This document shows, one piece after another, positions 25,185-33,555 of a stretch of DNA of 64,000 nucleotides (its first letter is position 1; every line of letters begins with the position of its first letter). Location of the stretch: positions 2,165,931-2,229,930 of the forward strand of contig OY282355.1 of the NCBI GenBank assembly GCA_958295525.1, given 5' to 3'. The translations under genes were made by a program, and so were the position numbers. The notes under the pieces were generated by a model. The model ran no database searches, was not told where the DNA came from, and saw nothing but the letters and a program-made list of their open reading frames with translations. This stretch comes from an uncultured Dehalococcoidia bacterium. GTDB taxonomy: Bacteria; Chloroflexota; Dehalococcoidia; Lucifugimonadales; Australimonadaceae.

Positions 25185-26594
25185 TTAGCCGAGCGGCGCC
25201 TGCCGCGTATGCCAGTCCGTCGCCGTCTGATAGGCGTGGGCGGCGCGGAGAACGAGGGCGTCGTTCAGGCGCGCTCCGCTCAGCATTAGGCCAAGCGGCA
25301 GGCCGTCCTGCGAGAAGCCGCAAGGCACGGACACGCTCGGCGCCCGGCTGAGGTTGAATATGCGCGTGATCCGCAGCAGCGCCTCGCGGGACGAAACCTC
25401 GCTGCCCGCTATCGTCATCGTCTCCTGATCGCGCAGCGGCGCAGGGGCGGCGACCGTCGGCGTCGCGAGCAAGTCCACGCGCTCGAATGCGGCGGCGACG
25501 GCGCGGGCGTAGGCGACGCGGGCGCGCTGCGCTTTCGCGTAGGCCGACGCTGAAATAAACAAGCCGGACTCGAAGCGGCGGCGCACCGCTGGGTCCATCC
25601 GGTCGCCGTGAGCGGTCACGCGCTCGCCGTGCGCCATCGCCGCCTCCGCCGTCGTGATGCAAACGGCCAGCGCGGACGTCCATTCCAATTCCGGCAGCGA
25701 CACCTCCGTGACGCGCGCGCCGAGCGTCTCCAGCGTTTTCATCGCAGTCTCGAACGCGAGCGCGACCTCCGTGTCCAGGGGCTCCCAGACGTATTGCACG
25801 GGCACGCCGATTACGAAGCCGCTCACGCCGCCCTCCAAGTTCGCAGCGTAGTCCACGCCGGGCGCGGAGACGGAAACCGGGTCGCCCGGGTCGTGGGCGG
25901 CGAGGGCGTTCATCATCAGCGCGAGGTCTTCCGCCGTCCGCGCCATTGGGCCGACCGTGTCGAACGAGTGGGAAAGCGGCGTCACGCCCCGCTGGCTGAC
26001 CAGCCCGAACGTCGGCTTGAGGCCAGAGACGCCGCACAGCGCGGAGGGAATGCGAACGGAGCCGCCGGTGTCGGAGCCGAGCCCCATCGGGAAAAATCCC
26101 GCCGCGACGCCCGCGCCCGTTCCGCTGGACGATCCGCCGGGCATGCGGTCGCGCCCCCACGGGTTGAGCGGCATGCCGTAGGCGGCGTTCCGCCCCGTCG
26201 GATCGAACGCGAACTCGACCGTGTTCGTCTTGCCGACGGGAATCGCGCCCGCCTGCCGGAGCAGGCCCACGGCGGCGGCGTCCTCGTCCGGCTCGTAATC
26301 CGCGTCGAGCAGAGAGCCGTTCGTGGTGCGGACGCCTGCGGCGTGGAAGATGTCTTTGACGCCGAACGGCGCGCCGTGGAGCGGGCCGCGGGGGGCGCCC
26401 GCGGCGAGTTCGGCGTCCGCCCGTTTTGCGTCGGCGAGCGCCTGCTCCGCCGTCCGCGTGATGAACGCCCCCACCTCCGGCTCGAGCGCGTCCGTCCGTT
26501 CGACGAACGCCTGCATCGCCTCGGACGCGGAGACCTCCCGCGCGGCGATCATCCTCGCCAGCGCCGACGCGGAGAGCGTGGTCAGTTCCGTCAT
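25185..26594 (-). CDS. amidase signature enzyme (AtzE-like)
   Basis: A 469-residue amidase. The Ser-cisSer-Lys triad is visible as GVKD (Lys), GGSSSGTGAG (cis-Ser) and GSDTGGSVRIPSALCG (nucleophile Ser in the GGS block). It hydrolyses an amide to acid and ammonia. A 61-residue protein resembling AtzG/GatC-type small subunits overlaps its start by four bases, which points to the AtzE-AtzG type of two-subunit amidohydrolase rather than GatA, since no GatB is present. The substrate is unknown. Confidence 0.87.
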   Translation of the reverse strand: MTELTTLSASALARMIAAREVSASEAMQAFVERTDALEPEVGAFITRTAEQALADAKRADAELAAGAPRGPLHGAPFGVKDIFHAAGVRTTNGSLLDADYEPDEDAAAVGLLRQAGAIPVGKTNTVEFAFDPTGRNAAYGMPLNPWGRDRMPGGSSSGTGAGVAAGFFPMGLGSDTGGSVRIPSALCGVSGLKPTFGLVSQRGVTPLSHSFDTVGPMARTAEDLALMMNALAAHDPGDPVSVSAPGVDYAANLEGGVSGFVIGVPVQYVWEPLDTEVALAFETAMKTLETLGARVTEVSLPELEWTSALAVCITTAEAAMAHGERVTAHGDRMDPAVRRRFESGLFISASAYAKAQRARVAYARAVAAAFERVDLLATPTVAAPAPLRDQETMTIAGSEVSSREALLRITRIFNLSRAPSVSVPCGFSQDGLPLGLMLSGARLNDALVLRAAHAYQTATDWHTRQAPLG

Positions 26595-26776
26595 TCCGCG
26601 CCTCCGACTGCCCGCTCGACCGGAACGCCGTCAACGGGTATCGCGTCGAGCGGCGCGACGCGCCCGAGCATCGCCTGCACTTCAGGGCGCAGCGTCTCCA
26701 AGTGGGCGGCGTCCGCCGTCAGCCCGACGGCGCGGGCCCATGACGCGAAAGCGTCAGGGGTCAACTCGACCGGCAT
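26591..26776 (-). CDS. small amidase partner (AtzG/DUF4089-like)
   Basis: A 61-residue protein beginning MPVELTPDAFASWARAVG and containing LRPEVQAMLGRVAPLDAIPV, the helix-turn pattern of small AtzG/GatC-like subunits that clasp an amidase. It ends at 26591, sharing four bases with the amidase start, so translation is coupled. CGGAGGAGGG precedes the ATG. Function as a structural partner is inferred from position and size. Confidence 0.72.
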   Translation of the reverse strand: MPVELTPDAFASWARAVGLTADAAHLETLRPEVQAMLGRVAPLDAIPVDGVPVERAVGGAE

Positions 26777-26879
26777 CGCAACCCTCCTCCGCTCATGGCT
26801 GCGCGCAGGGTATCAGACGGCGCAGGTTCCCGCCTGCGCAGGCGGGGCAGGGCATGGGCGCCCGGGGTCGGGGACGAGA

Positions 26880-26930
26880 GCGCTGCGCGCCCGACTGGGT
26901 TCCCGCCTACGCGGGAATGACGGGACATGG
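26880..26930. repeat. dispersed palindromic repeat copy
   Basis: Contains TTCCCGCCTACGCGGGAA followed by TGACGGGACATGG, 5 bases before the TATAAT of the downstream gene. A related half copy occurs at about 26826-26845. Part of the repeat family reported in the findings. Confidence 0.75.
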
Positions 26931-26934
26931 AGGG

Positions 26935-26940
26935 TATAAT
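26935..26940 (+). promoter_or_regulatory. consensus -10 of leaderless HAD gene
   Basis: A perfect TATAAT ends six bases before the GTG start codon, which places the transcription start at or next to the GTG. No -35 consensus is seen at the right distance. No ribosome site lies upstream of the start, supporting leaderless translation. Confidence 0.6.
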
Positions 26941-26946
26941 TGCGGC

Positions 26947-27618
26947 GTGGACTATCCGTTTCGCGCAATCGTTTTCGATTTCGACGGGCTGATCGTGGAC
27001 ACGGAGCAGCCGATCTACGACGCTTATCGAGTCGTATTTCAGGGGTTCGGCGTTCCCCTCACGCTCGACACGTGGGCCGGCGTCATCGGCGGGACGGGGC
27101 ACCGCGACGCGCTGTTCGACTACCTCGAGGCGCAACTTGGGCGCGGCGTCGAGCGCGAGGCCGTCCGCAGGCAAGCCAGAGAGCAGTCGCGCCGCGTAAC
27201 CGACGCCGCCCCCGCGCAGCCGGGCGCGCCGGAACTCATCGCAGAGGCGAAAGAAGCCGGGCTCGCGCTCGCCGTCGCGTCCAGTTCCAGCCGCGCCTGG
27301 GTGAGCGGCCACCTCGACCGGCTGGGGCTGCTGTCCGCGTTCGACACGCTCTGCGCTCGGGACGACGTGGAGCGCGAGAAGCCCTATCCCGACCTCTACC
27401 TCCTCGCGCTGCTGCGGCTGGGCGTCGAGGCGCGGGATGCGTTCGCCATAGAAGACTCGCCGAACGGCGTGACGGCGGCGCAAGCGGCGGGGCTGCGATG
27501 CGTCGTCGTCCCGAACGCGCTCACGGCGGAGATGCCGCTCGCCCACGCCGACCTGCGCCTGCCGTCGCTCGCGGGCGTCTCGCTCGCGGAGATTGCGTCG
27601 GCGTTGGAGGAGCGCTGA
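26947..27618 (+). CDS. HAD-family hydrolase (beta-phosphoglucomutase/phosphatase like)
   Basis: A 223-residue HAD phosphatase. Motif I is FDFDGLIVDTEQP, motif II is the AVASSSSRAWV Ser block, motif III Lys is in EREKPYPDLY and motif IV is AIEDSPNGVTAAQAAG. The cap between motifs I and II is helical (subfamily I). These enzymes dephosphorylate sugar phosphates or act as phosphoglucomutases. I start at GTG 26947 because it is at the predicted transcript start and just before the conserved strand; an open frame continues upstream but through repeat DNA. Confidence 0.85.
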   Translation: MDYPFRAIVFDFDGLIVDTEQPIYDAYRVVFQGFGVPLTLDTWAGVIGGTGHRDALFDYLEAQLGRGVEREAVRRQAREQSRRVTDAAPAQPGAPELIAEAKEAGLALAVASSSSRAWVSGHLDRLGLLSAFDTLCARDDVEREKPYPDLYLLALLRLGVEARDAFAIEDSPNGVTAAQAAGLRCVVVPNALTAEMPLAHADLRLPSLAGVSLAEIASALEER

Positions 27619-27679
27619 ACGGCGCGGCGTTTCGGCGCCGGCGCTGCCCAACGTCCACAGGAATGACGGGGCATTGGGC

Positions 27680-27760
27680 GAGGTTCCTGCCTGCGCGGGA
27701 ATGACGTGGCGCGTGGGGCTGGATTCCCGCCTACGCGGGAACCCAGCGCGAACGCGGCGC
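27680..27760. repeat. dispersed palindromic repeat, double copy
   Basis: Two related copies, one with TTCCTGCCTGCGCGGGAATGACG and one reading ATTCCCGCCTACGCGGGAA, separated by about 15 bases, fill the gap between the HAD gene and pyruvate kinase. Together they can form a long hairpin. Confidence 0.75.
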
Positions 27761-27818
27761 GCGCGGGCGGCGCAGACGCTTCCCCGACGGCGGCTCAGGC
27801 GGCTATCATCAGGGGCGT

Positions 27819-29249
27819 ATGGCAGCATTCCCTCGCCACACCAAGATCGTCGCCACGCTGGGGCCCGCGCTCGCGTCCGAGGAGCGTTTGCGGGAGGCCA
27901 TCCTCGCGGGCGTGGACGTGTTCCGCCTGAACTTCTCGCACGCGAGGCGCGAAGAGTTGGCGAAGTCCGTTCCGCGCATCCGGGCGATCAGCGCCGAGTT
28001 GCGCCGCCCCGTCGCGCTCCTGCAGGACATCCAGGGCCCGCGCCTGCGCGTCGGAGAAGTGGAGGGCGGAGGGGAGGCGCGCCTCGTCACAGGGTCGGAG
28101 GTTGGCGTCACGCCGGAGGACGAGTTCACGACCGGCGAGCGCGTCGCAATTCCCTATCCGCGCCTCACGGAGGACGTGCGCGAGGGCGACCGCATTCTCA
28201 TCGCGGAGGGCCGCGTCGTGCTGCGCGTCACCAACGCGGACGGCGGCGCGATGCGCGCGGCGGTCGTGACCGGCGGAGCGGTCACCGCCCACAAAGGCGT
28301 CAACCTGCCGGACTCCAACGTCACGGCGGAGTCGCTGACGGAGAAAGACCGGAGCGATCTGGCGTTCGGGGCGTCCATCGGGGTGGACTACGTGGCGATG
28401 AGTTTCGTGCGGAGCGGCGAAGACGTCCGCTCGTGCCGCGCGCTGCTGCAAACGATGGGCTCGGCGCCGCCGATCATCGCCAAGATCGAGACGCCGATGG
28501 CGATAGCGGGGCTTTCGGGCATTCTGCAGGAGTCCGACGGGATTATGGTGGCGCGGGGCGACTTGGGCGTCGAGGTGTCGCCGGAGCGCGTGCCGCTGCT
28601 GCAGAAGCACATCATCGCCAAGTCGAACGAGGCGGGCATTCCGGTGATCACGGCGACGCAGATGCTGGAGTCTATGGTGGAGCGTCCGGCGCCGACCCGC
28701 GCCGAGGCGAGCGACATCGCCAACGCGATTTTGGACGGGACGGACGCAGTGATGCTGTCGGAGGAAACGGCCATCGGGCAGTATCCGGTGGAGGCGGTGG
28801 CGACGATGGCGAACATCGCGCTGCAGGCGGAGACCGCTGAGACGCCGTTTCACGTGCGGCATCCGTCGAGCGAGCCGCACGCGATGGCGCAGGCGGCGCG
28901 GTTCGTCGCGCAGAGCCTGCGCGTCCGCGCGCTGGTGGTTTTCACGCAGTCCGGCCTGACGGCCAAGACGCTCTCCCACCTGCGCCCGAAGGCGCCGATC
29001 TATGCTTTCGCGCCCGACGCGGCGGTCTGCACGGGGCTGTCGCTGTGGTACGGCGTGCGCCCAATTCACGCCGACCTCCCCGACCGCACGGAGACGCGCG
29101 TGGTGCGCGCGCTGGCGGAACTCAAGCGGCGCGGCGCCGTGAGCGACGGCGACCGCGTGGTGGTGTTCGGAGCGACGCGCATCGGCGCGGGCGGGATTCC
29201 GAACGACATCAACGTCCGCACCGTCGAGGGGCTGGACGAAGAGGAGTAG
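27819..29249 (+). CDS. pyk: pyruvate kinase
   Basis: A 476-residue glycolytic enzyme converting PEP and ADP to pyruvate and ATP. Recognisable blocks are TKIVATLGPA, RLNFSHA, the catalytic-site IIAKIETPMAI, MVARGDLGVE and the TQMLESM / ATRAEASDIANAILDG region (here PAPTRAEASDIAN). The C-terminal allosteric domain is complete. TATCAT at 27804-27809 is a possible -10 nine bases before the ATG, so the leader is very short or absent and no ribosome site is seen. A LON-domain gene follows after ten bases. Confidence 0.95.
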   Translation: MAAFPRHTKIVATLGPALASEERLREAILAGVDVFRLNFSHARREELAKSVPRIRAISAELRRPVALLQDIQGPRLRVGEVEGGGEARLVTGSEVGVTPEDEFTTGERVAIPYPRLTEDVREGDRILIAEGRVVLRVTNADGGAMRAAVVTGGAVTAHKGVNLPDSNVTAESLTEKDRSDLAFGASIGVDYVAMSFVRSGEDVRSCRALLQTMGSAPPIIAKIETPMAIAGLSGILQESDGIMVARGDLGVEVSPERVPLLQKHIIAKSNEAGIPVITATQMLESMVERPAPTRAEASDIANAILDGTDAVMLSEETAIGQYPVEAVATMANIALQAETAETPFHVRHPSSEPHAMAQAARFVAQSLRVRALVVFTQSGLTAKTLSHLRPKAPIYAFAPDAAVCTGLSLWYGVRPIHADLPDRTETRVVRALAELKRRGAVSDGDRVVVFGATRIGAGGIPNDINVRTVEGLDEEE

Positions 29250-29258
29250 ACTACGCTT

Positions 29259-29918
29259 ATGGAAACGTCCGGCGACGTTCAGTATCTGCGCTTGTTCCCT
29301 TTGCAGGCGGTCGTCCTCTTTCCGGGGATGGAGTTGCCGCTCGTCGTTTTCGAGCCGCGCTACCTGCAGTTGACGGACGAATGCCTCGAGAGCGACGAGC
29401 CGTTCGGCGTGGCGCTCCTCCGGGAAGGCGCCGAAGTCGGGCAGAACCGCAGCGACCCGTTCGAGGTCGGCACTACGGCGCACATTCTGAGCGCGACGGA
29501 CGCGGGCGGCGGGCGGCTCAGCGTCGTCGCCGTCGGCGGCCGGCGGTTCCGCGTGCGCTCCTTCCTCCGCGACAGCCCCTACCTCGCCGCCGAGGTGGAG
29601 TACCTGGAGGACGACAGCCACGAAATGGCCGACCCGTCGCTGGTGGAGAACGTGCGCTGGGACGCGGCCACGTTCGTGCGCCGCCTCGTCGCCTCCCGCG
29701 GAGGATACGTGCGGCAGGTCAACTTCCCGAACGACCCGGTCGTGCTCTCCTATCAAGTGGCGCAGATATTTCAAGGCAACCCCTACGCGCAGCAAAAGTT
29801 GCTGGAGCAGCCGACGTTCGACCGCTTGTGGGAGGAGTTGGATATGCTGCGAATCGCGCGCAACCAACTCGACGAGCAGGGCTCGAGCGGGCGCAAGCGC
29901 GAATTTTCCGACAACTAG
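29259..29918 (+). CDS. LON substrate-binding domain protein
   Basis: A 219-residue stand-alone Lon N-terminal domain protein: LRLFPLQAVVLFPGMELPLVVFEPRYLQLTDECL is the signature start, followed by FGVALLREG and later the helical bundle QVNFPNDPVVLSYQVAQ. It lacks ATPase and protease domains. Such proteins are thought to help proteolysis or RNA-related regulation, with no clear function. It is ten bases after pyruvate kinase and probably in the same transcript. Confidence 0.87.
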   Translation: METSGDVQYLRLFPLQAVVLFPGMELPLVVFEPRYLQLTDECLESDEPFGVALLREGAEVGQNRSDPFEVGTTAHILSATDAGGGRLSVVAVGGRRFRVRSFLRDSPYLAAEVEYLEDDSHEMADPSLVENVRWDAATFVRRLVASRGGYVRQVNFPNDPVVLSYQVAQIFQGNPYAQQKLLEQPTFDRLWEELDMLRIARNQLDEQGSSGRKREFSDN

Positions 29919-29948
29919 GCGCGGCGCCCCGCCGATCACGCAGTCCGC

Positions 29949-31655
29949 TTACAACTCGTCTTTCGCCAGGGCGTCGGCGACGGCGGACGTTACGGCGCCG
30001 GCGGGCGCGAGGGTCGCGTCGGATTCGCGGCGGCGCTTGATCTCGACGACGCCTTGCTTGAGATTGCGCGGGCTGACGACGATCCGCACGGGAAGGCCAA
30101 GCAGGTCGGCGTCGTTGAATTTCACGCCGGCCGATTCGCCGCGGTCGTCGTAGAGCGTTTCGTAGCCCGCCGACTCCAACTCCTCATGGAGGGCGTCCGC
30201 CGCCTCGCGCACTTGCGGGTCGGATGCGTTCAGCGCGATCAGGTGCACGGGGAACGGGGCGATGGGCGCGGGGAAGATGACGCCTTTCTCGTCGTGGTTC
30301 TGCTCAATGGCGGCGGCGAGCACACGGGTCACGCCGATGCCGTAGCAGCCCATGACGACGGGGCGGCGTTCGCCGTGTTCGTCCAGGTATTGCACGCCCA
30401 GCGTCTCCGTGAAGAAGGTTCCGAGTTTGAAGACGTGCCCCACCTCGATGCCGCGCGCGGCCTTGAGGACGCCTTTTCCGTCCGGGCTGCCGTCTCCCTC
30501 GCGCGCCGTCGCGACGTCCGCGGTCTCGTCGACTTGAAAGTCGCGCGGGTAGTTGACGTTGACGTAGTGCTTGCCGGGCTGGTTCGCGCCCGCCGCGAAG
30601 TTCGCGCCTTGCAGGATGGAGTTGTCGGCGATGCGGCGGACGCCGTCCAACCCGACGGGGGAGGTCGAGCCGGGCGTGAGCCCCGCTGCTGCGGCCTCTT
30701 CGGCGTTGGCGAGGCGCAGATCGGAGCAGCCCAGGTAGTTCTTCAGTTTGATCTCGTTGACTTCGACGTCGCCGCGTATGGTCACGAGCGCGGTCTCGCC
30801 GTCGGCCTGATAGAAGACGGCTTTGAGGGTTTGCGATTGGGGAACGCCGAGGAAATCGGCGAGGCCGGCGATGGTCGTCACGCCGGGCGTGTCGGCCAGC
30901 GTCATCGGCAGCGGGTCGCCTTCCGGTGCAGGGGGGATGATGGACGCCGCTCGCTCCACGTTCGCCGCGTAGCCGGACTCTTCGCACAGGAGGATGACGT
31001 CTTCGCCGCTCTGCGCCGGCATAATGAATTCGTGGGAGTCCTTGCCGCCGATGGCGCCGCTGTCCGCCTCGACTTCGATGGTCGGCAGCCCGCATCGGCG
31101 GAAGATGTTGCGGTAGGCGGTCCGCATACGCTGATAGGTCGCGTCCAGCCCCTCCGGCCCTGCGTCGAAGGAGTAGGCGTCCTTCATCGAGAATTCGCGG
31201 CCCCGCAGCAGTCCGGCGCGCGGGCGCGGCTCGTCGCGGAACTTGGTTTGGATCTGGTACAGCGTGAGGGGCAAGTCGCGGTAGGACTCCACGTGCGCGC
31301 CTGCGATAGCGGTCACGACCTCCTCGTGGGTTGGGGCGAGCGCCATGCCCCGGTCGCGCCTGTCGGTCAGCCTGAAGAGGTTGGCGCCGAACGCGGCGTC
31401 GCGCCCGGTTTGGCGCCACGCTTCGATGGGCTGCAGCGCGGGCATCAGCAACTCCTGCCCGCCGGCCGCGTTCATTTCCTCGCGGATGATGCGCTCGATC
31501 TTGCGAATGGAGCGCAGGGCGAGCGGCAGGTAGGAGTAGACGCCCGCCGCGACCTGCGTCATCATGCCGGCGCGGAGCATCAGGCGGTGGCTGGCCGTCT
31601 CCGCCTCCGATGGCTCGTCTCTTATCGTGCGTAAGAGCAACTGCGTCGCGCGCAC
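29949..31655 (-). CDS. proS: prolyl-tRNA synthetase
   Basis: A 568-residue class II synthetase, bacterial type with the YbaK-like editing insertion (about 220-385, containing TLKAVFYQADGET). Motif 2 is TKFRDEPRPRAGLLRGREFSMKDAYSF, motif 3 is GCYGIGVTRVLAA. It charges tRNA-Pro and clears Ala-tRNA-Pro. The start is GTG with GGGAGG upstream. A DEAD-box helicase gene ends 20 bases upstream on the same strand, so both may share a transcript. Converges with the LON-domain gene. Confidence 0.95.
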   Translation of the reverse strand: MRATQLLLRTIRDEPSEAETASHRLMLRAGMMTQVAAGVYSYLPLALRSIRKIERIIREEMNAAGGQELLMPALQPIEAWRQTGRDAAFGANLFRLTDRRDRGMALAPTHEEVVTAIAGAHVESYRDLPLTLYQIQTKFRDEPRPRAGLLRGREFSMKDAYSFDAGPEGLDATYQRMRTAYRNIFRRCGLPTIEVEADSGAIGGKDSHEFIMPAQSGEDVILLCEESGYAANVERAASIIPPAPEGDPLPMTLADTPGVTTIAGLADFLGVPQSQTLKAVFYQADGETALVTIRGDVEVNEIKLKNYLGCSDLRLANAEEAAAAGLTPGSTSPVGLDGVRRIADNSILQGANFAAGANQPGKHYVNVNYPRDFQVDETADVATAREGDGSPDGKGVLKAARGIEVGHVFKLGTFFTETLGVQYLDEHGERRPVVMGCYGIGVTRVLAAAIEQNHDEKGVIFPAPIAPFPVHLIALNASDPQVREAADALHEELESAGYETLYDDRGESAGVKFNDADLLGLPVRIVVSPRNLKQGVVEIKRRRESDATLAPAGAVTSAVADALAKDEL

Positions 31656-31674
31656 GGCCCGCCTCCCTTGCGTT

Positions 31675-33474
31675 TTACGCTTCCGCCGCCGCTTTCGCTT
31701 CCCGCGCCTGGTACAACGCCAACTCCAGCGGCTGCAGGTCGTCGCCCACGTGCGCCTTGATCGCGTCGAAGAACTCCAAGTCCCACTCGCTTACGAACGT
31801 AAGGGCGGCGCCTTCGCGCCCCATCCTCGCGGTGCGTCCGATGCGGTGGACGTACTCTTCGACGCTCTCCGGTATGTCGTAGTTGATGACGTTGGCGACG
31901 GACGGCACGTCTATGCCGCGCGAGGTGAGGTTCGTGGACACGAGGAGTTTGATGGCGCCGTCGCGGAACTGCTGCATCACGGCGTTGCGCTCGCCTTGCG
32001 GAAGTCCGCCGTGAATCGCTGCGGCGCGCACTCGGCGGCGGCCCAGCGTGTTCACGAGCCAGTCCACGTCGCCCTGCGTGCGACGGAAGACGAGCGTCTG
32101 CTCGTCCTCTTCCAGCAGGCTCATTAGGGCGGCGAGTTTGTCGCGGCTGGCCACCTCGCAATAGCGCTGCGTGACCTGCTCGACGGGCTCGGATTCCTCG
32201 CCGACGCGGAACCATTGCGGCTCGCGCAGGTAGGAGTAGATCAGGCGGCGGATCATTGTTGGGACGGTGGCGGTGAAGAGGGCGGTTTGGCGCGAGCGCG
32301 GGGTGGCGCGCAGGATGCGCCGCACGTCCGGCAGGAAGCCGATGTCCAGCATTTGGTCGGCCTCGTCGAGCACGACGATGCGCGCTCTGTCGAGGCGGAG
32401 CGAGCCCCGGTCGAGGAGGTCGATCACGCGGCCCGGGGTGCCGACGACGATCTGCGCGCCGCTCTCCAGCGCCCTGGTTTGCGGGCCGATGCGCGCGCCG
32501 CCGTAGACGGTCGCCACGCGGGCGCCGGTGCGCTTGCAGAGCGCGGCGAGTTCGTCGGCCACTTGGCGGGCGAGTTCCCGCGTTGGGGTCAGCACGATCG
32601 CCTGCGCGAACCGTTCGCGGGCGTCGACCATTTCCGTGATGGGAATGCCGAATCCGGCGGTCTTGCCGGTGCCGGTTTGCGCTTGGCCTACGATGTCCGC
32701 GCCGCTCATCAGGGGCTCGATCACGAGTTCTTGGATGGGCGTGGGCGCGGCGTAGCCCATTTCCTCGAGCGCGAGGGCGACGGGCTCCGAGACGCGCGCC
32801 GGTCCGAAGGCCCGGTCTCGTGGCGCCGGCCCGCGCGCCTGCGTCCGGCGCGCGCCGCTCCGGGGCGACTCATCGCGCGCTTCGCCGTTGACGTCCCGCT
32901 CTCTGCGGTCAAAGGCTCGCTCCCTGCCGTTGACGTCCCGCTCTCTGCCGTTGGCGGAGGGCTCGGGTCGGCTCCAGTCTTCACGCGATAAGCCGCGCCG
33001 GTTCCGGGTTTCACGGGGCGGGTCGCTTTGCTCGCGCGGGGCGCGCGGGCGGGAGTCCGGCCGGTCTCTTTCTTCCGAGGGCGCGACCGGGCGGGGAGCG
33101 GAGGCGCGGGCGCGCTGCGCCTCGGGGGCGGCGTTTCCATTGAGCGAGGGCCCGCCGCTGCGGACGGGGCGCGTTTGGGCGGCGGCGGCGTCTTGCGGCG
33201 TTCCGTCGCGCTCTGAGGCGCCTCCGCGTCCTCGGCCCCCGCGTCGTCGGCGCGGACGCTCGCCCTGCGCTTCGTTCGGCTCGGCGGGGGGCGTGAGCGG
33301 CGCGGCGCGTCCGCTTTCGGGCGGGCGGGACGAGCGGTCGGCCGGCCGGCGGGGCGGCCTGCGCCCGCCGCCACGCGCATTGTCCTGCGTGGACGGGGGC
33401 GCGGACGGCGCGGACGCGCTTGCCGCAGGAGCGGCAGGCTTCTTTAGGAATCGGGATACGAGACCGCGGAACAT
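31675..33474 (-). CDS. DEAD-box RNA helicase with long disordered N-terminal arm
   Basis: A 599-residue helicase that unwinds RNA. About 230 N-terminal residues are Arg/Ser/Pro/Ala-rich and disordered with repeated RERDVNG units. The core follows: Q motif PTPIQELV, AQTGTGKT, PTRELARQV, DEAD, TAT in motif III, then HRIGRTARMG. Normal bacterial DEAD proteins carry their basic tail at the C-terminus, so an arm in front is less common. A TATACT -10 with TG upstream leaves almost no leader before the ATG. Downstream is proS. Confidence 0.93.
   Translation of the reverse strand: MFRGLVSRFLKKPAAPAASASAPSAPPSTQDNARGGGRRPPRRPADRSSRPPESGRAAPLTPPAEPNEAQGERPRRRRGGRGRGGASERDGTPQDAAAAQTRPVRSGGPSLNGNAAPEAQRARASAPRPVAPSEERDRPDSRPRAPREQSDPPRETRNRRGLSREDWSRPEPSANGRERDVNGRERAFDRRERDVNGEARDESPRSGARRTQARGPAPRDRAFGPARVSEPVALALEEMGYAAPTPIQELVIEPLMSGADIVGQAQTGTGKTAGFGIPITEMVDARERFAQAIVLTPTRELARQVADELAALCKRTGARVATVYGGARIGPQTRALESGAQIVVGTPGRVIDLLDRGSLRLDRARIVVLDEADQMLDIGFLPDVRRILRATPRSRQTALFTATVPTMIRRLIYSYLREPQWFRVGEESEPVEQVTQRYCEVASRDKLAALMSLLEEDEQTLVFRRTQGDVDWLVNTLGRRRVRAAAIHGGLPQGERNAVMQQFRDGAIKLLVSTNLTSRGIDVPSVANVINYDIPESVEEYVHRIGRTARMGREGAALTFVSEWDLEFFDAIKAHVGDDLQPLELALYQAREAKAAAEA
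32884..32948 (-). repeat. 23-bp direct repeat in helicase arm
   Basis: Identical 23-base stretches at 32884-32906 and 32926-32948, offset by 42 bases, encode the repeated RERDVNG unit of the disordered arm. Confidence 0.75.
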
Positions 33475-33483
33475 CTGCGAGTT

Positions 33484-33489
33484 AGTATA
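33484..33489 (-). promoter_or_regulatory. extended -10 of helicase-proS
   Basis: On the minus strand TGTTATACT (TG then TATACT) ends nine bases before the helicase ATG, so transcripts would start about three bases before the codon. There is no ribosome site, which fits leaderless translation. Confidence 0.5.
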
Positions 33490-33555
33490 ACAGAACGCGG
33501 CGGCGGGCGCTTTTGGAGGCGTTGGAACGCAATAGCCGCCGGACGAGCCGCCCCG

